Positions 34,566 through 42,037 of a DNA stretch of 64,000 bases are shown piece after piece (the first letter of the stretch is position 1; every line of letters starts with the position of its first letter). A program made the translations under genes and the position numbers. The notes under the pieces are model-generated. The model made no database searches. It was not told where the DNA came from and saw only the letters and a program-made list of their open reading frames with translations. Origin of the DNA: Phocaeicola fibrisolvens (GTDB taxonomy: Bacteria; Bacteroidota; Bacteroidia; Bacteroidales; Bacteroidaceae); NCBI RefSeq assembly GCF_025567125.1, contig NZ_JAOQJI010000013.1:1-64000 (forward strand), read 5' to 3'.

Positions 34566-36990
34566 ATGGCTGCTCCTCTTGCTGTGGACGGTGTGTGGAA
34601 TCGGACTCCAGAAGATAGAAGGGCAGGAAGTCAAATCAGATAATACGGTAGCGGAAGAGTGGATACAGGTCCATGCCTCTTCCGCTACCGTATTGCAGTG
34701 GTTCAACTGGATAGAAAAGGAAACCGGAATCGTCTTGTCGTATAATCCGGCACAGATTGAGGTGGACAAAGTCTGCCGGGTAGAAAAAGGCGGAAGGATG
34801 ACGGTCGGAGAACTGTTACATCGGATATTGGCCGGTTACCGGGTGCAGACAGCTTTTATTCCTTCCTTGAAACTGGTGATTCAGGCTAGGAAAATAGAGA
34901 ACTATTATGTCAGTGGAACCGTTTGCGAAGAGGAAAGTGAAGAGCGTTTGTATGGCGCCGTGGTCACACTGGAAGACAAGGACGGGAAACAATGGCATAC
35001 GATTTCGGGTGAAAATGGCGTTTTCCGTTTGTACGTACCCGAAGGAATTTATATACAAAAGACATCTTACATGGGGTATACGCCGCAGGTAAGACGTGTC
35101 AGGGTGGAAAAGGATTGCTTTGTCCGCACGTACCTGAAACCGTTGCTTTTTGAGATAGAGGAGGTGACGGTGGAGTCTGGTCGAAAGGAGAACGAGCTGA
35201 ATGAGCTGACTCCTTCCAATCTACTCTCGTTTAGTGGAAATGATTTGTTTTCACAAATCTGGATCTTGCCGGGGGTAACTTCTTCCTTGGCCGGACATAA
35301 CTTTATGGTAGACGGAGGGGGATACGATGAGAACCAACTGTTGTTGGACGGCGTACCTGTGTTTCATCCCGGCCATTTCAATTCGCTGCTGCCTGTATTC
35401 AACGGCGATGCGGTAAAGAACATGGTTTTTCATAAGGGCTTTTTCCCGACCCGACTGGAAGGGCGCATTTCGTCTGTCACAGAAGTAAATTTGAAAGAAG
35501 GAAATAAGGAAGAGCATGTACATACACTTACGTTGGATATGCCGGCGGCTTCAGTCACGCTCGAGGGGCCGATTATCAAGAAAAAAATGTCGTATATGGT
35601 AAGTGCTCGGCGGAGCTGGCTGGATTTCTTTGATGGCCTTTTATCGGAAGAAAACCGCCTGAACCATGCTACTTATGATTACAATGCAAAGCTGTCGTAT
35701 AGTTTTTCGCCCGTCAGTACATTGAATTTTTTGGCATACGGTGCCCGAGATAATTTTCATCTTCCGGTTATGGAAAACGGTGATAATGTATCGGTGTTGC
35801 GATGGGATAACCAGGTGTATCAGTTGTCTTACAGCACGCAGAAAGGGCGGTTGGGAAATTCGACTGCGGTGTTTTATTCGGCGCATACGAACCGGGCACG
35901 TGTAGAGGAACTGGGATATGACCAGGAAGGATATGTACATAGCGGCATCAAGTCGTGGAACGTGACAACAGATTTCAGTTATTCGCTGGAAAATCTGTTC
36001 CAAGCCCGTTGGGGAGCTAAATATACGTATGAAGTATATGATTTGGCTACCATGGGGGCAAAATTGCTGGTGAGACATGAACCGGTGAGCCAGGTGTCGT
36101 TATATTATGACAATCTGTTGCGAATTTCTCCCAATTTTTCTGTACAAGTTGGAGTACATGGAGTGGGCTATCTGCCGCAGCATCATCGGTCGTACTATAG
36201 CATTCAGCCTCGGCTGTCGGTGAAGTATTTCTTGTGTGAGAAAGACCTGCTTTATCTGAATTTCTCTAAAATGGAACAGTTCTATCATTACCTCCGTTTT
36301 GATAACCTGTCATTGCCTACTGATTTTCGCATGCCAAGTATTGATGGATTCAAGCCACGTTCTTCGGAGCATTATGAGGTGGGTTGGAAGCATTTCCTTG
36401 AAGACGGACAGGTGGAGGTTTCCGTGTATTATAAGACGCGCAGGAACGTGCTGGCTCTTCGGCCGGATGCTTGGATAGAAGATAATCAGTGGCAGCAGTA
36501 TCTGATGGTTGGAAGAGGAGACAGCTATGGAGTAAAAGGATATTTCTATAAAAACTGGAAGCATTGGAACTTGCAGCTTTCGTATGCTTATACCCGAAGT
36601 CGGGAATGGTTTAAAGAGTTGTCGGAAAAAGGGAAAATGCCTTCTTTGTATGATATACCTCATCAGTTGGGGGGAGCTGTATCTTATCGGGTGAATACTC
36701 ACTCTTCTTTTTCTGTGGGAGGTATGCTGCGTTCCGGAAAGGTGACGCAGTTGGATGATTTTTTTGATCCGTTGTCGTTTGAAGATTTTCGTGGAAAGCG
36801 GGATCCGCTCAACTATCGGGTGGATGTGGGGTATTCCTATCGGAAATCCTTTGGCGAGAAACTGCTGTTGCTTCGTCTGGGCATATATAATGTGGTGGGA
36901 AATCCTTCAGAGGAAGACATCCTGAACTTTTATTCTGTGCATTGGCGTAGCAACTGTTTGCCGTATGGAAGTATCAGCTTTAAGTTCTGA
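34555..36990 (+). CDS. STN-domain TonB-dependent receptor (transducer type)
   Basis: The 811-residue outer-membrane protein has, in order: a signal peptide (1-23, ending GQE); a secretin/TonB short N-terminal (STN) domain (about 40-118, with VLQWFNWIEKETGIVLSYNP); a carboxypeptidase-like domain (about 122-205); a plug (about 220-330, with FMVDGGGYDENQLLLDGVP); and a barrel to residue 811. The STN domain signals to FecR, and the gene follows the sigma/FecR pair. No SusD-like gene follows, so this is not a typical glycan SusCD pair. The ligand is unknown. A perfect 18-bp inverted repeat lies in the STN-coding part (34642-34694). Confidence 0.93.
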   Translation: MKSKWLLLLLWTVCGIGLQKIEGQEVKSDNTVAEEWIQVHASSATVLQWFNWIEKETGIVLSYNPAQIEVDKVCRVEKGGRMTVGELLHRILAGYRVQTAFIPSLKLVIQARKIENYYVSGTVCEEESEERLYGAVVTLEDKDGKQWHTISGENGVFRLYVPEGIYIQKTSYMGYTPQVRRVRVEKDCFVRTYLKPLLFEIEEVTVESGRKENELNELTPSNLLSFSGNDLFSQIWILPGVTSSLAGHNFMVDGGGYDENQLLLDGVPVFHPGHFNSLLPVFNGDAVKNMVFHKGFFPTRLEGRISSVTEVNLKEGNKEEHVHTLTLDMPAASVTLEGPIIKKKMSYMVSARRSWLDFFDGLLSEENRLNHATYDYNAKLSYSFSPVSTLNFLAYGARDNFHLPVMENGDNVSVLRWDNQVYQLSYSTQKGRLGNSTAVFYSAHTNRARVEELGYDQEGYVHSGIKSWNVTTDFSYSLENLFQARWGAKYTYEVYDLATMGAKLLVRHEPVSQVSLYYDNLLRISPNFSVQVGVHGVGYLPQHHRSYYSIQPRLSVKYFLCEKDLLYLNFSKMEQFYHYLRFDNLSLPTDFRMPSIDGFKPRSSEHYEVGWKHFLEDGQVEVSVYYKTRRNVLALRPDAWIEDNQWQQYLMVGRGDSYGVKGYFYKNWKHWNLQLSYAYTRSREWFKELSEKGKMPSLYDIPHQLGGAVSYRVNTHSSFSVGGMLRSGKVTQLDDFFDPLSFEDFRGKRDPLNYRVDVGYSYRKSFGEKLLLLRLGIYNVVGNPSEEDILNFYSVHWRSNCLPYGSISFKF
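34642..34694. repeat. Perfect 18-bp inverted repeat inside a coding region
   Basis: AATACGGTAGCGGAAGAG (34642-34659) is exactly complementary to CTCTTCCGCTACCGTATT (34677-34694). The 17-base loop contains a further TGGA/TCCA pair, so an RNA hairpin of about 22 pairs could form 88 bases into the TonB-receptor gene. No T-run follows, so it is not a typical terminator. Confidence 0.95.
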
Positions 36991-37020
36991 ACCGTGAATT
37001 CTTGTTCCATTCTTCGTCTT

Positions 37021-37056
37021 TTTGTGTGCATATTCGAACCGGATTGATTATTTTTG
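37021..37056 (+). promoter_or_regulatory. Candidate promoter of mfd
   Basis: TTTG at 37021-37024 and TATTTTTG at 37049-37056 match the Bacteroidetes -33 and -7 elements with a spacing of 24 bases. The box lies 20 bases before the ATG at 37077, which supports that start over an upstream in-frame ATG. Confidence 0.5.
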
Positions 37057-37076
37057 CAACATCTATTGATGGAACG

Positions 37077-40000
37077 ATGAGTATAAAAGAGCTTCAAGAC
37101 ATCTATGCCAAACATCCCAATGTATCTGGTTTGGCTTCTTTGTGTAGGAATAAGAGTGTAAAAAATGTATTTTTGGAAGGCATGCACGGGTCGTGCGCTT
37201 CTTTGTTTGCCTCGGCTTTTGTCAAGTCGGTGCCGGGTGTCTATGTGTTTATCTTGAATGACCTGGAGGAAGCCGGGTATTTTTACCATGACATGGTGCA
37301 GGTGAACGGAGATGCAGATATCCTGTTTTTTCCGTCTTCCTACCGTCGGGCCATTAAGTACGGACAGAAGGATGCGGCCAATGAGATTCTTCGTACGGAA
37401 GTACTGAGCCGGCTGGAACGGCAAGACCCTGTGGCGGTAGTGACTTATCCGGAAGCTTTGGCCGAGAAGGTGGTTTCCCGCAAACAACTTTCGGCTTCTA
37501 CGCTTACACTGAAAGTGGGGCAGAAGGAAGACACAGGAAAGCTTATGGAAAAACTTTCCAGCTATGGTTTTGAACATGTGGACTATGTGTACGAACCGGG
37601 ACAGTTTGCCTTACGAGGAAGTATCCTGGATGTCTATTCCTTTGCATCGGAATATCCTTATCGAATCGACTTCTTCGGCGATGAGATTGACAGCATCCGT
37701 ACGTTTGAAGTCGAGACGCAGCTGTCGAAAGAGAAAAAGGAGTCGGTGAGCATTGTACCCGAATTGTCCACTTCGGAAGGGTCGGATATTTGTTTTCTGG
37801 ATTTTATACCTAAGGAAACGATTCTGTGGGTGAAAGACTTGCTTTGGGTACGAGAACACATTCAGTCTGTACATGAGGATACTCTTTCTCCTCAGGCATT
37901 GAAAGCCTACGAAGGAGAGCAGACGGAGTTGATGAATCTTTCCCAAAAACTGATTGACGGGGCCGAGTTTACGGTGCGTGCCTTGGAGTTTTTCCGGGTT
38001 GATTTCGGGCATAAGGCCATAGGAACTCCTCAGGCACGGCTTGCTTTCGAAACTTCCGTGCAGCCTATTTTCCATAAGAATTTTGATTTGGTATCTAGCT
38101 CTTTCACGGACTTTCTGCAAAGGGGATACCGTTTGTATATCTGTTCGGATAGTGCCAAACAGACAGAGCGATTGAAAGATATCTTTCAGGAAAGAGGAGA
38201 TCAGATTACGTTTGAACCGGTGGACCGTACGTTGCACGAGGGATTTGTGGACCATTCTTTACGGATATGTGTGTTTACAGACCATCAGATATTCGACCGT
38301 TTCCATAAATACAACCTCCGAAGTGACAAAGCCCGTAGCGGAAAGGTGGCCTTGTCACTAAAGGAACTGAACACGTTTGAGCCGGGGGATTATGTGGTGC
38401 ATATCGACCATGGTATCGGCCGTTTTGCGGGACTGGTGCGCATTCCGAACGGGAATACTACGCAGGAGGTCATCAAACTGGTGTATCAGAATGACGACGT
38501 GGTGTTTGTGTCCATTCATTCGTTGCATAAAATCTCGAAGTACAAAGGAAAGGAAGGCGAACAGCCGCGTATCAGCAAACTGGGAACCGGTGCATGGGAG
38601 AAAATCAAGGAACGGACGAAGACCAAGATTAAGGACATTGCCCGCGATTTGATTAAGCTGTATTCGCAGCGTAAACAGGAAAAAGGATTTAAATACAGTC
38701 CCGACAGCTTCTTGCAGCATGAATTGGAAGCCAGCTTCTTGTACGAGGATACACCCGACCAGCTGAAGGCGACACAGGAAGTGAAGGCGGACATGGAGAG
38801 TGACAAGCCGATGGACCGTCTGGTGTGTGGGGACGTAGGCTTCGGTAAGACGGAGGTGGCCATCCGGGCTGCTTTCAAGGCAGTGGCCGACAACAAGCAG
38901 GTAGCGGTACTGGTGCCGACCACGGTGTTGGCTTTCCAGCATTATCAAACGTTTAAGAAGCGTCTGGAGGGAATGCCTTGCAAGGTGGAATACCTGAGCC
39001 GTGCGCGGACAGCCAAAGAAACCAGCCGTATTCTGAAGGAACTGGCCGAAGGAAGCATCAATATACTCATTGGTACGCACAAGATTATCGGGAAGAGTGT
39101 GAAGTTCAAGGACCTGGGATTGCTGATTATTGACGAGGAGCAGAAGTTCGGGGTGAGCGTGAAAGAGAAACTCCGTCAGATAAAGGTGAACGTGGATACA
39201 TTGACCATGACGGCCACGCCGATTCCGCGTACGCTTCAGTTCTCACTGATGGGAGCCCGTGACTTGTCGGTTATCCAGACTCCGCCGCCCAACCGGTATC
39301 CGATTCAGACAGAGGTGCATACCTTTAATGAGGAAATCATTACCGAGGCCATCAACTTTGAAATGAGCCGTAACGGACAGGTCTTTTTTGTGAACAACCG
39401 GATTCAGAACCTGGGGGAACTGAAGGCCATGATTCAGCGGAATATTCCGGACTGCCGGGTGTGCATCGGACACGGACAGATGCAACCGGAGGAACTGGAA
39501 AAGATTATCTTCGATTTTGTCAACTATGACTACGATGTGCTGCTGGCTACGACTATCATTGAGAGTGGTATCGACATTCCCAATGCCAATACCATCATCA
39601 TCAACCAGGCGCAGAATTTTGGATTGAGCGACCTGCATCAGATGCGGGGGCGTGTGGGACGAAGCAACAAGAAAGCTTTCTGCTATTTGCTGGCTCCTCC
39701 TTTATCGTCTTTGACTCCCGAAGCCAAGCGCCGTTTGCAGGCCATCGAGAATTTCAGCGATTTGGGAAGCGGCATTCACATTGCCATGCAGGATTTGGAC
39801 ATCCGTGGGGCCGGTAACATGCTGGGAGCCGAACAGAGCGGATTCATTGCCGACTTGGGATATGAAACTTATCAGAAGATTCTGAACGAGGCGGTGACCG
39901 AATTGAAAAACGAAGAGTTTGCCGACTTGTATGCGGACGAAATCAAGGCCGGCGAAGAGAAAATCAGCGGTGAAGAGTTCGTGGATGAATGTACCGTGGA

Positions 40001-40454
40001 AAGTGACCTGGAGTTGCTGTTCCCGAATGAATACATTCCGAGCAGCAGTGAGCGTATGCTGTTGTACCGGGAGCTGGACAAACTGGAACTGGACAAGGAT
40101 GTGGAGGCGTTCAGGGCCCGATTGCTCGACCGCTTTGGCAAGATTCCTCCCGAAGGAGAAGAGTTGCTGCGCATCGTGCCGTTGAGGCGGCTGGCCAAGC
40201 GCCTCGGAGTGGAGAAAGTGGTGTTGAAAGCCCAGCGTATGACCCTCTTTTTTGTCAGCAACCTGGACAGTCCGTATTATCAGAGTATGGCTTTTGGAAA
40301 GATTATTGCGTATATGTCCAAGAATCCTCGTTACTGCAATTTGCGGGAACAGAACGGACGTCGGAGCATGGTAGTTTCCAAGGTGACCAACGTGAAAGAT
40401 GCAGTCAGCATCCTGCAGGAAATTGTCAGCCTGGACGGAGAAAAGGCTCAGTAG
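37077..40454 (+). CDS. mfd: Transcription-repair coupling factor Mfd
   Basis: Mfd removes RNA polymerase stalled at DNA lesions and recruits UvrA. The 1125-residue protein begins MSIKELQDIYAKHPNV. It has the UvrB-homology part (about 10-350), the CarD-like RNA polymerase interaction domain (ELNTFEPGDYVVHIDHGIG, about 430-500), and RecG-like helicase motifs: Walker A CGDVGFGKTEVA, IIDEEQKFG and MTATPIPRTL. The TRCF C-terminal domain completes it. Length and order are typical. It reads alone behind its own promoter. Confidence 0.97.
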   Translation: MSIKELQDIYAKHPNVSGLASLCRNKSVKNVFLEGMHGSCASLFASAFVKSVPGVYVFILNDLEEAGYFYHDMVQVNGDADILFFPSSYRRAIKYGQKDAANEILRTEVLSRLERQDPVAVVTYPEALAEKVVSRKQLSASTLTLKVGQKEDTGKLMEKLSSYGFEHVDYVYEPGQFALRGSILDVYSFASEYPYRIDFFGDEIDSIRTFEVETQLSKEKKESVSIVPELSTSEGSDICFLDFIPKETILWVKDLLWVREHIQSVHEDTLSPQALKAYEGEQTELMNLSQKLIDGAEFTVRALEFFRVDFGHKAIGTPQARLAFETSVQPIFHKNFDLVSSSFTDFLQRGYRLYICSDSAKQTERLKDIFQERGDQITFEPVDRTLHEGFVDHSLRICVFTDHQIFDRFHKYNLRSDKARSGKVALSLKELNTFEPGDYVVHIDHGIGRFAGLVRIPNGNTTQEVIKLVYQNDDVVFVSIHSLHKISKYKGKEGEQPRISKLGTGAWEKIKERTKTKIKDIARDLIKLYSQRKQEKGFKYSPDSFLQHELEASFLYEDTPDQLKATQEVKADMESDKPMDRLVCGDVGFGKTEVAIRAAFKAVADNKQVAVLVPTTVLAFQHYQTFKKRLEGMPCKVEYLSRARTAKETSRILKELAEGSINILIGTHKIIGKSVKFKDLGLLIIDEEQKFGVSVKEKLRQIKVNVDTLTMTATPIPRTLQFSLMGARDLSVIQTPPPNRYPIQTEVHTFNEEIITEAINFEMSRNGQVFFVNNRIQNLGELKAMIQRNIPDCRVCIGHGQMQPEELEKIIFDFVNYDYDVLLATTIIESGIDIPNANTIIINQAQNFGLSDLHQMRGRVGRSNKKAFCYLLAPPLSSLTPEAKRRLQAIENFSDLGSGIHIAMQDLDIRGAGNMLGAEQSGFIADLGYETYQKILNEAVTELKNEEFADLYADEIKAGEEKISGEEFVDECTVESDLELLFPNEYIPSSSERMLLYRELDKLELDKDVEAFRARLLDRFGKIPPEGEELLRIVPLRRLAKRLGVEKVVLKAQRMTLFFVSNLDSPYYQSMAFGKIIAYMSKNPRYCNLREQNGRRSMVVSKVTNVKDAVSILQEIVSLDGEKAQ

Positions 40455-40591
40455 GCCCCGGTTGTCTCAATCGGGTGACAGTGGAATTGCATTTTTGTTT
40501 CAGTAAGCTTGGGATGATTCTTTTTCGGGTCGGAAGAGAAAGACCGGGAGGAATAAACGGCTATTTTTATGCCTCAAATTCAAAAAGGCTT

Positions 40592-41875
40592 ATGAGAAAA
40601 ATAGGATGGATACTGCCGTTTCTGGTTTTCCCTCTGTGCATGCAGGGGCAGACGGCACGTGAAGAGATTGATGAGAATCCGGCACTGGCGGGAGGAAAAT
40701 ACTATGCCTATGAGGCACCCGATGGGCAACTTACCCTAGCTCCCGCGGGTTATACTCCTTTTTATATATCGATGTTTGCCCGTCATGGTTCGCGTTATCT
40801 GACGAAGGAAAAGAAATACACTCAGCCTTTGTCGCTTCTCCTTGCAGCGGATGAGGCCGGGGTGCTGACCGCAGACGGAAAGCGGGCATTGAAGGTGGTG
40901 GCTGCTTTGGCGCAGGAAGCCGAAGCACGTTATGGCGAACTGACGCCGAAAGGGGCGCGGCAACACCGGGAGCTAATAGACCGGATGTACCGGCATTATC
41001 CGGAGGTGTTCGCTGACGGTGTGCATGTGGATGCACGCTCTACCTATAAGACACGTGCCTTCCTTTCCATGGCAGCGGGTTGTGTGGAATTGAAGGGGTT
41101 GAACCCCAAGCTGCACATCACCACACAGGCCAGTGAGGCAGATGCCTATTATATAAAGTACAAGAATCCTTTGTATGAAGCACAGCATTTGGAGAACAGT
41201 GACTCGGTGTATCGTGTGGCAGATAGCGTGTATGTGCATCCGGCACGCTTGATGAGACAGCTGTTTCGTGATTCTTCTTATGTAGAGGCTCATATACAGC
41301 CGGTGAAGTTGATGACAGACTTGTTTGAATTGCACGGCATCAGCCAGAGCAGCGACCGTCAGCCCGATTTGTCTTTCCTGTTCACTCCGCAGGAACGGTA
41401 TGATTTGTGGCAGCGCAACAACTTTGAATGGTACTATGAGAAAGGGGCTTCCCCATTGAGTGACGGCTGCATGTACAAGCTCGAAAAAAATCTGTTGAAG
41501 AATTTCATTGAAACGGCCGATACCGTGATTGCTTCCCGAAAGAATGGGGTGACGTTGCGTTATGGGCACGACACGAACCTGGCTCCTTTGGCGGTACTGA
41601 TGGGCATCAATGACTTGCAGGCTTCCACGGCAGACTGGCAGCGTATTGCAGATACGTACCGTACCTATCGTATCATTCCGATGTGTGGAAATGTGCAACT
41701 GATATTCTACCGTAAGAAAGGGGTGAAAGAGGTGCTGGTCAAGGTGCTGTTGAACGAACGCGAGGTGAAATTGCCGCTTCCCAGTGAGATAGCTCCCTAT
41801 TATGCATGGAAAGAGGTACGGAGATACTGGAAAAAAGTGGTGGAAAGCATTCAGCTTCCGGCAGAGATGAAGTAG
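40592..41875 (+). CDS. Secreted histidine-type acid phosphatase
   Basis: The start at ATG 40592 gives a 427-residue exported protein (MRKIGWILPFLVFPLCMQG signal). The branch-2 histidine phosphatase motif MFARHGSRYL is at about 65-74, and the second catalytic motif RYGHDTNLAPL lies near 325-335. In length it resembles the Minpp phytase of Bacteroides thetaiotaomicron, but it carries the HD pair of classical acid phosphatases and phytases instead of the HAE of Minpp enzymes. It should release phosphate from organic esters in the periplasm or outside. It precedes a TonB receptor and a metallophosphatase, which suggests phosphorus scavenging. Confidence 0.9.
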   Translation: MRKIGWILPFLVFPLCMQGQTAREEIDENPALAGGKYYAYEAPDGQLTLAPAGYTPFYISMFARHGSRYLTKEKKYTQPLSLLLAADEAGVLTADGKRALKVVAALAQEAEARYGELTPKGARQHRELIDRMYRHYPEVFADGVHVDARSTYKTRAFLSMAAGCVELKGLNPKLHITTQASEADAYYIKYKNPLYEAQHLENSDSVYRVADSVYVHPARLMRQLFRDSSYVEAHIQPVKLMTDLFELHGISQSSDRQPDLSFLFTPQERYDLWQRNNFEWYYEKGASPLSDGCMYKLEKNLLKNFIETADTVIASRKNGVTLRYGHDTNLAPLAVLMGINDLQASTADWQRIADTYRTYRIIPMCGNVQLIFYRKKGVKEVLVKVLLNEREVKLPLPSEIAPYYAWKEVRRYWKKVVESIQLPAEMK

Positions 41876-41902
41876 TCTGGAGGCATTATACATATTGTAA
41901 GG

Positions 41903-41939
41903 AGAGGTATTTCTTTTTGAAAGGGATACCTCTTTTTTT
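41903..41939 (+). terminator. Terminator after the histidine phosphatase gene
   Basis: AGAGGTAT pairs with ATACCTCT around a 15-base loop and is followed by seven T. It separates the phosphatase from the TonB receptor transcript. Confidence 0.8.
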
Positions 41940-42010
41940 ATGTACGTATCTCTTGCCTAAATGTAACAGAAAAGAAATTTCTATGCAATAAGGATGAAAA
42001 TAGGATGGGA

Positions 42011-42018
42011 TACTTTTG
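42011..42018 (+). promoter_or_regulatory. Candidate -7 box for the TonB receptor gene
   Basis: TACTTTTG matches TAnnTTTG, 19 bases before the ATG. No good -33 box is visible. A TGTAACA motif at 41962-41968 sits where an activator could bind; similarity to Pho-box halves is speculative. Confidence 0.4.
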
Positions 42019-42037
42019 CGGCAAATAAGAAAAGGAA

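Noticed and set aside
34642..34694. Intrinsic terminator
   Set aside because: The hairpin is strong, but no T-run follows on either strand and it lies inside an intact gene.
34642..34694. Invertible DNA switch
   Set aside because: The loop between the arms is only 17 bases, far too short for recombinase-mediated inversion.
33573..34769. 398-codon frame on the minus strand
   Set aside because: It lies antisense to FecR and the TonB receptor start and looks like random His/Phe/Arg-rich sequence.
32378..36990. Polysaccharide utilisation locus (SusCD)
   Set aside because: There is no SusD-like gene and no glycoside hydrolase beside the receptor.
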